Positions 1 through 5,169 of a DNA stretch of 5,169 nt are shown piece by piece. The stretch's first letter is position 1; each line of letters begins with the position of its first letter. The translations under genes and the position numbers were made by a program. This stretch comes from JACVRW01 sp036519295. Lineage in GTDB: Bacteria; Actinomycetota; Thermoleophilia; Solirubrobacterales; Thermoleophilaceae. The stretch spans positions 1 to 5,169 of the forward strand of contig DATDLN010000147.1 of assembly GCA_036519295.1 (NCBI GenBank), in the 5' to 3' direction. Under the pieces are notes generated by a model. It worked only from the letters and a program-made list of their open reading frames with translations. It was not told where the DNA came from and ran no database searches.

Positions 1-318
1 CTGGCGCTGCTGGCGGCTGCGATCGCCGTGGCCGCCCGGGGCCTGGGCGCGCTGCTCGTCCTGGCGGTCCTGGTCGCCCCGCCGGTGGCGGTCGCTCGCC
101 ACGCCGGGACGCCCGCCCGCGCGATGCTCGCCGCCGGGGCCGTGGCGGTGCTGGCCGCCGTGGTGGGCATCGAGGTCTCGTTCCACGCCGGCACCGCCGC
201 GGGCGCGTCGGTGGCGCTGGCGCTCTGCCTGGCGGCGGCTGTGGGCGCCGCGCTCCCGGTCAGGCGGGCGGCTGATGAAGCCCGAAGGGCGAGCCCTGAT
301 CGTCGCGGCACAGTTTGA
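1..318 (+). CDS. Metal ABC transporter permease (ABC-3 family), C-terminal part
   Basis: The reading frame is open from base 1 and ends at TGA 316-318, giving 105 residues; the N-terminal part lies outside the window. The visible part is strongly hydrophobic, with about three membrane segments at residues 16-32, 42-63 and 65-85. It includes GALLVLAVLVAPPVAVA, which resembles the GALLVLALLVLPAATA-type segment of ABC-3 permeases (ZnuB/MntB/TroB type). A later GxxxSF...GAS stretch resembles the family's second-last helix. Such permeases form the membrane channel of Zn2+/Mn2+/Fe2+ importers, together with an ATPase and a metal-binding lipoprotein, which would be expected upstream. The last 20 or so residues are polar and arginine-rich, and they are encoded over the 3' end of the convergent VOC gene. 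The family call rests on a fragment; another multipass permease is possible, and the metal cannot be told. Confidence 0.68.
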   Translation: MALLAAAIAVAARGLGALLVLAVLVAPPVAVARHAGTPARAMLAAGAVAVLAAVVGIEVSFHAGTAAGASVALALCLAAAVGAALPVRRAADEARRASPDRRGTV

Positions 319-622
319 AGCGGCCGAACCGGGCGACCGAATCCTCGCCCCCCTCGACGTCCATCTCCTCGACGACGCCCCCGAGCTCGCGAACACGGGC
401 CAGAGTGGCCTCCATGTCGTCCACCCCGAAGAACACGTACGGCGCCGCCCCTCGATCGCCGCCGTGCATGCCGCCCGCGACATTCGGCGTCGTGATCGTG
501 AATCCCTGTCCCGACGGTCCCGGCTCGAAACGCCAGCCGAACAACCCTTCGTAGAACGCCCGCCCACGCTCGACGTCCTCCACGCCGAGCTCGAAGAACG
601 ACAGCTCGCCAGCCATTTCCAT
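260..622 (-). CDS. VOC family (glyoxalase/bleomycin-resistance fold) protein
   Basis: A 120-residue protein (118 if it starts at the second ATG, 614-616), the normal size for one VOC module pair. The first beta-alpha unit has FFELGVEDVERGRAFYEGLFGW (residues about 9-30). The second has PYVFFGVDDMEATLARVRELGG (61-82), and the end is GRFKLCRDDQGSPFGLHQ. This is the typical repeat of small VOC proteins annotated as glyoxalase-like. The usual metal-binding histidine of the first strand is replaced by FFE, and the closing glutamate position reads H/Q. A classical metal-dependent glyoxalase I activity is therefore doubtful, and the substrate is unknown. Both ATGs have purine-rich sequence upstream: AAGGGG lies 7 nt before ATG 622 and GGGAG lies 6 nt before ATG 616. 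The stop (TGA, 262-260) lies inside the permease gene. No signal peptide is seen, so it is probably cytosolic. Confidence 0.85.
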   Translation of the reverse strand: MEMAGELSFFELGVEDVERGRAFYEGLFGWRFEPGPSGQGFTITTPNVAGGMHGGDRGAAPYVFFGVDDMEATLARVRELGGVVEEMDVEGGEDSVARFGRFKLCRDDQGSPFGLHQPPA

Positions 623-635
623 CTCCCTTCCCCTT
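623..635 (-). promoter_or_regulatory. Ribosome binding site of the VOC gene
   Basis: On the minus strand AAGGGGAAGGGAG runs straight into ATG 622. AAGGGG serves the ATG at 622 (7 nt), whereas GGGAG serves the in-frame ATG at 616 (6 nt), so the sequence does not settle which of the two starts is used. Confidence 0.6.
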
Positions 636-728
636 CTGGTGTCGAGCCACGCTATACGCCGGCCGCTCGCCGGTCTTGGAAGAAACTGACTCCGCGGTCG
701 CCGAGCCGCCGGCCGCGCCACGGCGAGG

Positions 729-756
729 CCGATATGGGGTGCGGCACGAAAGTCAA
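729..756 (-). promoter_or_regulatory. Candidate promoter for the VOC gene
   Basis: The minus strand reads TTGACT (756-751), a 16-nt spacer, then TATCGG (734-729). The -35 is close to consensus and the -10 is poor (3 of 6). It would give a leader of about 100 nt before the VOC ATG. The -35 overlaps the inverted repeat at 753-767, as a repressor site would. TATAGC at 651-656 is the main alternative -10. The call is based on hexamers only. Confidence 0.3.
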
Positions 757-772
757 CCGATGGTTGAACAAC
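753..772. promoter_or_regulatory. Inverted-repeat cluster, possible operator
   Basis: TCAACC-GAT-GGTTGA (753-767) is a perfect palindrome with 6-bp arms. It overlaps a second one, GTTG-AA-CAAC (763-772). Its AT-leaning composition stands out from the surrounding GC-rich sequence. It covers the -35 of the candidate VOC promoter, which suggests a dimeric regulator site, but no regulator gene is visible here. Confidence 0.35.
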
Positions 773-855
773 GTAACCAACCCCCACCCTCCTACCCCGC
801 CAACCTGGGGCCGCGACCCGCAACGCCCGCGCGGAGCGCGCCGACTGACGAAGGC

Positions 856-1608
856 CTACGCCGTCGCCGGCCGCGGCACCTTCCGGCGCGACCAGAGGAC
901 GGCCGCGCCGAGCGCCATCATCGCTAGGCTCACGAGCTGTGGGAGGGTGAGGCCGGCCACGACCGAGTCGTTGCGGCGGATGATCTCGACCAGCAGGCGC
1001 TCGGTGCCCGCGAGCACGAGGTAGAGGCCGAAGATCACGCCGGGAGCGAAGCGATCTCGCAGGTGCCATAGGACCAGCGCGACGGCGCCCATCGAAACGG
1101 TCTCGTATACAGGGGTCGGGTGCACCTCCTGTGTGGTCGGAACCGTGCCGTCGGGGTAGGACATCGCCCACGGCACATCGGAGGCGATGCCGTAGTCGCC
1201 GTCGCCGGACAGCTGGCAGCCGATGCGCCCGATCGCGTATCCGAGCGCCAGGGCAATGGAAGCGGCGTCGAGCAACTGGGCCGTCAGCCAGCCGCGCCAG
1301 CGCGCCCAGAGGATCACGCCGAGCGCGCCGCCGATCGCTCCGCCGAACCAGACGAGACCTGTGCCCGAGAAGATGTTCCCGAACACGTCGCCAGAGACCT
1401 TGTCCCAGTTCTCGACGATGTAGTCGAGCCGGGAGCCCACGACTCCGCCGATCAGCGCGGCAAAGACGATTTCGTAGGCCCAGTCGGTGGGCTTGCCCAG
1501 CTCCCGGAGGCGGCGACCCACGACCGCTCCGGCCGCCAGGAAGCCGACCGCGAAGCAGATCCCGAAGGTCTGGAGATCAATCGGCCCGATGTGGATCTCC
1601 GGCAGCAC
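856..1608 (-). CDS. lgt: Prolipoprotein diacylglyceryl transferase (Lgt family, divergent)
   Basis: A 250-residue multipass membrane protein. Lgt moves a diacylglyceryl group from phosphatidylglycerol to the lipobox cysteine of prolipoproteins in the plasma membrane. Family marks in order: an IxIGPIxLxxFGICFAVGF start (residues 5-23), WFGGAIGG (87-94), GRIGC (127-131) followed by SGDGDYG, HPTPVYE (163-169) and ERLLVE (203-208). By alignment with E. coli Lgt, R128, H163, R204 and E208 match R143, H196, R239 and E243. However, Y26, H103, N146 and Y235 are replaced by F15, F88, C131 and A200, so it does not fit the usual GRxxNFxNxE signature. It could be a functional variant subclass or a paralogue with a changed role. 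The start is GTG (1608-1606), the only start codon after the upstream in-frame stop at 1641-1639. No good Shine-Dalgarno precedes it. It is divergent from the S8 protease. Confidence 0.85.
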   Translation of the reverse strand: MLPEIHIGPIDLQTFGICFAVGFLAAGAVVGRRLRELGKPTDWAYEIVFAALIGGVVGSRLDYIVENWDKVSGDVFGNIFSGTGLVWFGGAIGGALGVILWARWRGWLTAQLLDAASIALALGYAIGRIGCQLSGDGDYGIASDVPWAMSYPDGTVPTTQEVHPTPVYETVSMGAVALVLWHLRDRFAPGVIFGLYLVLAGTERLLVEIIRRNDSVVAGLTLPQLVSLAMMALGAAVLWSRRKVPRPATA

Positions 1609-1653
1609 CGGAGCGCAGGCTAGCGGCCCCCGATTTCCCTACGATGAAGCTCA
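1609..1653. promoter_or_regulatory. Divergent promoter region of lgt and the S8 protease
   Basis: Only 45 bp separate the two GTG starts. On the plus strand TACGAT (1640-1645) fits the TANNNT -10 pattern and lies 8 nt before the protease GTG. On the minus strand TAGCCT (1622-1617) fits the same pattern and lies 8 nt before the lgt GTG. With normal -10 to start-point distance both transcripts would begin about 2 nt before the start codon, so both would be almost leaderless. No TTGACA-like -35 is seen for either; each -10 lies where the other's -35 would be (17-bp spacer). The -10 assignments are inferred from hexamers. Confidence 0.4.
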
Positions 1654-3396
1654 GTGCGGAGAGCGGTGCTGGCGACATTCCTCTGCGCGACGCCGCTGTT
1701 GGCAGCGCCTGCGTACGCCTCGGGGGACCTCCCGGACCGCGTCGCGCTGCGCGAGGTTCTGCGGCACGAGGCGCGGGCAAGCTCCGGTGGGGTCGTGCCG
1801 CTGCCGCTTCCGGAGGGCACCGGCGCCTCGGGACGCGAGACGCCCAGCGCCGCGGCGGCGTCGGCATCGCGCGAGCTCGCCTCGATCGCCCGCAACGACG
1901 GAAGCGAGCGGGTGCTCGTCGGCGCGCGTGGGCATCAAGACCTCGCAGCGCTCGCGGCGGCCCTCCGGCGGCTGGGCGCGAAGCCCGAGGCCTTCGAGGC
2001 GATCGGCGTGGTCGCCGCGACCGTGCCCTCGGGCGCCGCGCTCGCCGCGCGCCTCGGGGACGATCCGCGCGTCGCCTACATCGAGCGCGATCGGAAGCTG
2101 CGCGTGGCCGGCGACCCCTTCGACGTCGTGGATCCGCAGACCGGCGTCAAGTTCACCTGGGCCTACGACGGGGTGCGCGCGGGAGAGGCCCTGGCGGCGG
2201 CGGGCGGAGGCTCGAGACGCACGATCGCGGTGATAGACACGGGGCTGGACCTGACCCACCCGGAGTTCACGGGACGGGTCGCGCGCACCTTCGACACCGC
2301 GAGCGGCGGACCGGACGTGACCGACTTCGTCGGCCATGGGACCTTCGTAACCGGGCTGATCGCCGCCGTGGACGGGAACGGCGCCGGCGGCAAGGGCGTG
2401 GCCGGCAACACCAGGGTGATCGCCGTGCGCGGCTCGACGGACGGCGGTTTCACGGTCGGCGACCTCATCCGCGGCATGGAGTTCTCCGTCAAACGGGGCG
2501 CCGACGTGCTGAACCTCAGCCTGGCGGGGCGGGGCTTCACGCGCACCCAGGCCCGGGCCCTCGAGGGCGCATTCATCAACGACGTGCTGCCGGTCGCGGC
2601 CTCTGGCAACAACGGACTGAGCGGCAACCCGCTCGAGTTCCCGGCTGCCGCGCTCGGGGGGGAGCGCGGCAGTCGCGGGATCGGCTTGTCGGTGTCGGCC
2701 ACCAAACCGGACGGCAGCTTCGGAACATTCTCGACCCACAACAACTTCGTCAGCCTCGCCGCCCCCGGCGCCGGGCCGTCCGGCTGCGAGTTCGGTGTCT
2801 TCTCGACCCTTCCCGCCGGCGCGAGCGACTGGGACGACCCGAAGCTCTCATGCTCGAAGACGTTCATCCACGGCTCGGCGCGCTATGCGTACGGCGAAGG
2901 CACCAGCTTCGCGGCGCCCATCGCCGCGGGCATCGCCGCGCTGGCGTGGCATGTCGAGCCACGACTCGCCTCGGAGCAGGTCGCCGACGTTATGGTGCGC
3001 TCGGCCCACCAGACGATGGGGACGGGCTGGAACCAGTTCACGGGCGCTGGGGTCGTCGACGGATCGGCCGCCACCGCCCTGGCCCGCACCTACGACGTGA
3101 GCGCCCCGCGCGTGCACGCGAATGCGCGCCGCCGCGGCGGCCAGATCGCCGTCGGGGTCCGCGGCTCGAAGGACCGGACCGAACGCGGACACGAGCTGGC
3201 GGGTCGAGTGTCCTACGGGCTTCTCGTGTCGCGTGACGGTGGCCGCGACTTCTCCACGGTCGTCCGCCAGCGCCGCCGGCCGTTCAGAAGGTCGATCCGC
3301 ATCCGAGGCGCTCGAGCCAACGTGGTGGTCGCCGCCGTATGCGATGGGAACGGCAACTGCGGCGTGAAGCGCCTGGGCCGCTTCTCCGCGTTCTAA
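1654..3396 (+). CDS. Secreted subtilisin-like serine protease (S8 family)
   Basis: A 580-residue exported protease. Residues 1-22 form a signal peptide (MRR, hydrophobic core, AYA before S23). Residues about 86-150 look like an I9-type inhibitor propeptide (RVLVGARG... to ...RVAYIERDRKLR). The catalytic domain has all expected parts: D195 in AVIDTG, H228 in GHGT, the oxyanion asparagine N319 in ASGNNG, and S418 in GTSFAAP. It should therefore be an active endopeptidase after propeptide removal. C378 and C400 lie in an insertion before the serine motif and could form a disulfide. Residues about 482-580 form a basic, beta-rich C-terminal module ending with CDGNGNC (563-569). The start is GTG 1654; an in-frame TGA at 1645-1647 excludes any earlier start. 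C11 lacks a lipobox, so it is not a lipoprotein. The substrate is unknown; the stop overlaps that of the convergent YibE/F gene. Confidence 0.93.
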   Translation: MRRAVLATFLCATPLLAAPAYASGDLPDRVALREVLRHEARASSGGVVPLPLPEGTGASGRETPSAAAASASRELASIARNDGSERVLVGARGHQDLAALAAALRRLGAKPEAFEAIGVVAATVPSGAALAARLGDDPRVAYIERDRKLRVAGDPFDVVDPQTGVKFTWAYDGVRAGEALAAAGGGSRRTIAVIDTGLDLTHPEFTGRVARTFDTASGGPDVTDFVGHGTFVTGLIAAVDGNGAGGKGVAGNTRVIAVRGSTDGGFTVGDLIRGMEFSVKRGADVLNLSLAGRGFTRTQARALEGAFINDVLPVAASGNNGLSGNPLEFPAAALGGERGSRGIGLSVSATKPDGSFGTFSTHNNFVSLAAPGAGPSGCEFGVFSTLPAGASDWDDPKLSCSKTFIHGSARYAYGEGTSFAAPIAAGIAALAWHVEPRLASEQVADVMVRSAHQTMGTGWNQFTGAGVVDGSAATALARTYDVSAPRVHANARRRGGQIAVGVRGSKDRTERGHELAGRVSYGLLVSRDGGRDFSTVVRQRRRPFRRSIRIRGARANVVVAAVCDGNGNCGVKRLGRFSAF

Positions 3397-4556
3397 TGGA
3401 CGTGCGCGTCCTCCATATCCGGTAGCCGCTCCGGCGCCTCCCCCAGCGCGAGGGCGGCGGCGAGCGCGGTTGTGATCGGCACCGCCGCGATCAGCCCGAT
3501 CGAGCCAACGAGCGTCGCGACGATCTCCTTGGCCACGATCTCGAAGTTCACGGCGTCAGCCACTCCGAGGTCGGTCGCGCTGAAGAGAAGGAGGATGGGC
3601 AGGGCGGCGCCGACGTAGGCGAGCACGAGCGTGTTGACGGTGGCGCTCACGTGGTCGCGTCCAACCTCCAGAGCGCGCCCGAAGAGCTCGCGGAACCGGA
3701 GCGACGGGTTCGCGTGGCGGAGCGCGAGAACCGTCGAGGCCTGGCTGATCGTCACGTCGTCCAGCACCCCCAGAGCGCCGATGACCATGCCAGCCAGCAG
3801 CAGGCCCTGGAGCGACAGGTCGGCCTGACCGAGCTGTAGGAACGTCGCCTCCTCGCTCGACAGCCCTGTCAGATGCGTCAGCTCCGTGAACAGCACGGCC
3901 AGCCCCGCCGTGAGCATGAGGCTCACGGCGGTGCCGAGCATCGCCGAGAGGCTCTTGGGCCCGCCGCCGTGGGCGAGCGGGATCGTGATGAGCGCCACCG
4001 CGAGCGAGCCGACCACCGCGACGGCCAGCGGCGGCTTGTCGTCCAGGATCGCCGGCACGACAAACAGCAGCACGATCGCGATGCTGAACGCGAGCCCGGC
4101 GAGGGAGAGCGCGCCGCGAAGTCTGGCGAAGAGGACCACGATCGCCACGAAGATCGCCGCGAGCACCAGCATCGGCCCCCGGCGCTCGAAGTCGTAGAAG
4201 GAGTAGCCGGTGCCGGTGACCCCCTCGGTGCCGGGTCGGGCCTCCGGCCCCTTGGCCACGCGAATCTGGTCGCCCGGATCGAGGTCCGGGTCCAGGCCGC
4301 TGCTCGTGTTGAGCTGAAGCCGGGCGTTCTCCCCGGAGTCGGGGCCGCTCTCGAGCCGCACGGTCACGAGCTGGCACGTCTGCTGCGTGAAGTTCGGGCA
4401 GAGCCTCTCCTCAACCCGCTGGACTTCAGCCCGCTGGGTGTCGACCGCGAAGCCCTCTGCGAGCGTCGTCTCGACATGTCCCGGCCAGAGCACCACGAGG
4501 CCGACGACGGTCGCAACGGCGAGGACCGCCACGACCGCGGTGAAGAAACGCATCAC
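3393..4556 (-). CDS. YibE/F family multipass membrane protein
   Basis: A 387-residue integral membrane protein of the YibE/F-like family, whose function is not established. Residues 4-24 form a first membrane helix. Residues about 26-127 form a soluble, probably extracytoplasmic domain with C53 and C61, close enough for a disulfide. About seven further helices follow, at roughly 129-145, 150-170, 177-195, 205-225, 250-267, 308-327 and 345-370. The segment GALGVLDDVTISQAS (260-274) matches the most conserved part of the family, which carries acidic residues in a membrane helix. The first codon is GTG (4556-4554), followed at once by ATG (4553-4551). GAGGGA lies 8 nt before the GTG and 11 nt before the ATG, so either may be used. 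It follows the M23 gene by 24 nt and is probably co-transcribed. The acidic, histidine-bearing C-terminus (DMEDAHVH) is likely cytosolic or at the membrane edge. Confidence 0.87.
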   Translation of the reverse strand: MMRFFTAVVAVLAVATVVGLVVLWPGHVETTLAEGFAVDTQRAEVQRVEERLCPNFTQQTCQLVTVRLESGPDSGENARLQLNTSSGLDPDLDPGDQIRVAKGPEARPGTEGVTGTGYSFYDFERRGPMLVLAAIFVAIVVLFARLRGALSLAGLAFSIAIVLLFVVPAILDDKPPLAVAVVGSLAVALITIPLAHGGGPKSLSAMLGTAVSLMLTAGLAVLFTELTHLTGLSSEEATFLQLGQADLSLQGLLLAGMVIGALGVLDDVTISQASTVLALRHANPSLRFRELFGRALEVGRDHVSATVNTLVLAYVGAALPILLLFSATDLGVADAVNFEIVAKEIVATLVGSIGLIAAVPITTALAAALALGEAPERLPDMEDAHVH

Positions 4557-4560
4557 TTTT

Positions 4561-4576
4561 GTGGTCCCTCGACCAC
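4561..4576 (-). promoter_or_regulatory. Hairpin presenting the yibE/F ribosome binding site
   Basis: On the minus strand GTGGTC-GAGG-GACCAC is a perfect 6-bp stem with a 4-nt loop, followed by AAAA and the GTG start. The loop GAGG is the Shine-Dalgarno core; the next bases, GA, are in the stem. It occupies most of the 24-nt gap after the M23 stop codon. It is not an intrinsic terminator for the minus strand, since A and not T follows. It could tune translation of yibE/F or couple it to ribosomes finishing the M23 gene. Confidence 0.5.
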
Positions 4577-4580
4577 CCCA

Positions 4581-5169
4581 CTAGAGATAGCCCATCGGGT
4601 CGACGGGCGATCCATTCACGCGCGTCTCGAAGTGCAGGTGGTCGCCGAAGCAGTGACCCGTGCAGCCGACGTACCCGATGACCTGTCCCTGGCTGACCGA
4701 GGCGGCGTTCGAGGTGGCGAAGCTCGACTGATGGGCGTAGCAGGTGGAAAGGCTGCTCGTGTGCTGGATGCAGGTGTAGTTGCCGTAGCCGCCGACCCAG
4801 CCCATCAGCACCACGCGCCCCGAGTCGGCCGCGCGGATGGCCGTCCCGCCGGGCACGGCGATGTCCACCCCCGCGTGAAGGCGACCCCAGCGCATGCCGA
4901 AGGGCGACACGACCGGACCGTTCACGGGCCAGATGAGCGCCCCGCTGCCCTGCCTGATCGGGCCGGCCGGACTCGCCTGGGCGCCCTGGAGCGCGGCCTG
5001 CACCCGCGCCTGCTCGGCCTCGAGCGCCCGCAGGTCGCCCTCGAGCGACACGCGCGTGTCGCGCACCTGCGAGAGCGCTCCCCGCTTGTCCTCGCGAGCC
5101 GCCGCGAGGTCGTCGCGCGAGGAAACGAGCTGCGCTTCGGCCTCGGCGATCACGTTGCGCTGGCGGAGG
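4581..5169 (-). CDS. M23 (LytM) peptidase with N-terminal coiled coil, N-terminus missing
   Basis: The frame runs off the right edge of the window; 195 complete residues are visible, and the GTG at 5153 is probably internal because the frame stays open beyond it. Counting that GTG as residue 1, residues before it to about 58 form an Ala/Glu/Arg-rich coiled coil. A short linker follows, then a LytM domain (about 73-190). The zinc ligands are H93 and D97 (HAGVD) and H174 (HLHFE), with H141 (YAH) and H172 completing the active site. All are present, so it may cut peptidoglycan cross-links itself and not merely activate an amidase. Four cysteines (C128, C138, C164, C168) flank the active site and suggest two disulfides in an exported enzyme. 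The coiled coil plus LytM order resembles EnvC/NlpD-like and RipA-neighbour proteins that act in cell separation. It is probably first in an operon with yibE/F. Confidence 0.92.
   Translation of the reverse strand, partial: LRQRNVIAEAEAQLVSSRDDLAAAREDKRGALSQVRDTRVSLEGDLRALEAEQARVQAALQGAQASPAGPIRQGSGALIWPVNGPVVSPFGMRWGRLHAGVDIAVPGGTAIRAADSGRVVLMGWVGGYGNYTCIQHTSSLSTCYAHQSSFATSNAASVSQGQVIGYVGCTGHCFGDHLHFETRVNGSPVDPMGYL

Larger units (their letters stand above)
623..855. other. Intergenic region between lgt and the VOC gene
   Basis: These 233 bp lie upstream of the VOC gene and downstream of lgt, both read on the minus strand. I see no convincing gene here. The stretch holds the purine-rich ribosome site, two possible promoters, an inverted-repeat cluster at 753-772 and a G-rich minus strand at 777-805. 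A 5-bp GC hairpin (CGCGC-GGA-GCGCG, 828-840) lies just after lgt but has no T-tract on the minus strand, so it is at best a weak terminator. A second possible -10 for the VOC gene is TATAGC (651-656), about 28 nt before its ATG, but I find no good -35 at the right spacing. Confidence 0.6.

Noticed and set aside
659..726. Inverted repeats CCGGC/GCCGG (659-673) and TCGCCG/CGGCGA (698-726)
   Set aside because: They are short, consist almost only of G and C, have long or unremarkable loops, and are expected by chance in this GC-rich gap.
828..840. CGCGC-GGA-GCGCG hairpin as an intrinsic terminator of lgt
   Set aside because: The stem has only 5 bp, no T-run follows on the minus strand, and such short GC hairpins are frequent by chance in this composition.
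623..1171. Upstream extension of the VOC frame to 303 codons
   Set aside because: The VOC domain starts right at the ATG pair 622/616, which has a good ribosome site; the extension is arginine-rich and runs antiparallel-free through lgt in another frame.
1644..1646. ATG upstream of the protease GTG as its start
   Set aside because: It is in a different frame from the signal peptide and catalytic domain, and an in-frame TGA at 1645-1647 blocks any earlier protease start.
1684..1686. Cysteine 11 of the protease as a lipobox cysteine, which would make it a substrate of the adjacent Lgt
   Set aside because: The residues before it are T-F-L, not a lipobox, and a normal signal peptidase I site (AYA) follows at residue 22.
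1651..2739. A 362-codon open frame on the minus strand within the protease gene
   Set aside because: The plus frame carries a full catalytic triad, signal peptide and propeptide; the minus frame shows no domain.
1131..3236. A 701-codon open frame on the plus strand across lgt and the protease
   Set aside because: It is antisense to lgt and out of frame with the protease, has an extreme arginine content and no recognisable domain; it is a by-product of high GC content.

Overview
This window is a GC-rich stretch of bacterial chromosome with tightly packed genes, frequent GTG starts and few recognisable Shine-Dalgarno sequences. Together with the style of the cell-envelope proteins (an M23 peptidase with four cysteines around its active site and an Lgt variant with a GRIGC motif), this suggests an actinobacterium, perhaps of the Thermoleophilia (Solirubrobacterales/Gaiellales). 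That placement is an inference from protein style; no rRNA or marker gene is present. I see no mobile element, tRNA, rRNA or CRISPR array.

Layout. Bases 1-318 (+) hold the C-terminal end of a membrane permease resembling the ABC-3 (zinc/manganese) family. It converges on, and overlaps by 59 bp, a small VOC/glyoxalase-fold protein (260-622, -). A 233-bp gap (623-855) follows, with an inverted-repeat cluster and a G-rich minus strand. Next is an Lgt-family prolipoprotein diacylglyceryl transferase (856-1608, -) in which several residues essential in E. coli Lgt are replaced. Only 45 bp separate it from a divergent secreted subtilisin-like S8 protease (1654-3396, +). The protease stop codon overlaps that of a YibE/F-family multipass membrane protein (3393-4556, -). 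Upstream of that, 24 nt away on the same strand, is a coiled-coil plus LytM/M23 peptidase (4581-5169, -) whose N-terminus lies outside the window.

How the genes work together. Most products act at the cell envelope: metal permease, lipoprotein acyltransferase, exported protease, membrane protein of unknown function, and a murein hydrolase or hydrolase activator. Only the M23-YibE/F pair looks like an operon. The 24-nt gap between them forms a perfect hairpin whose loop carries the ribosome-binding core of yibE/F. The lgt and protease genes share one very short divergent promoter region in which both look nearly leaderless.

I found no clear evidence of a new multi-gene system. The most useful leads are the substituted Lgt active site, the symmetric divergent start region at 1609-1653, and the hairpin at 4561-4576.
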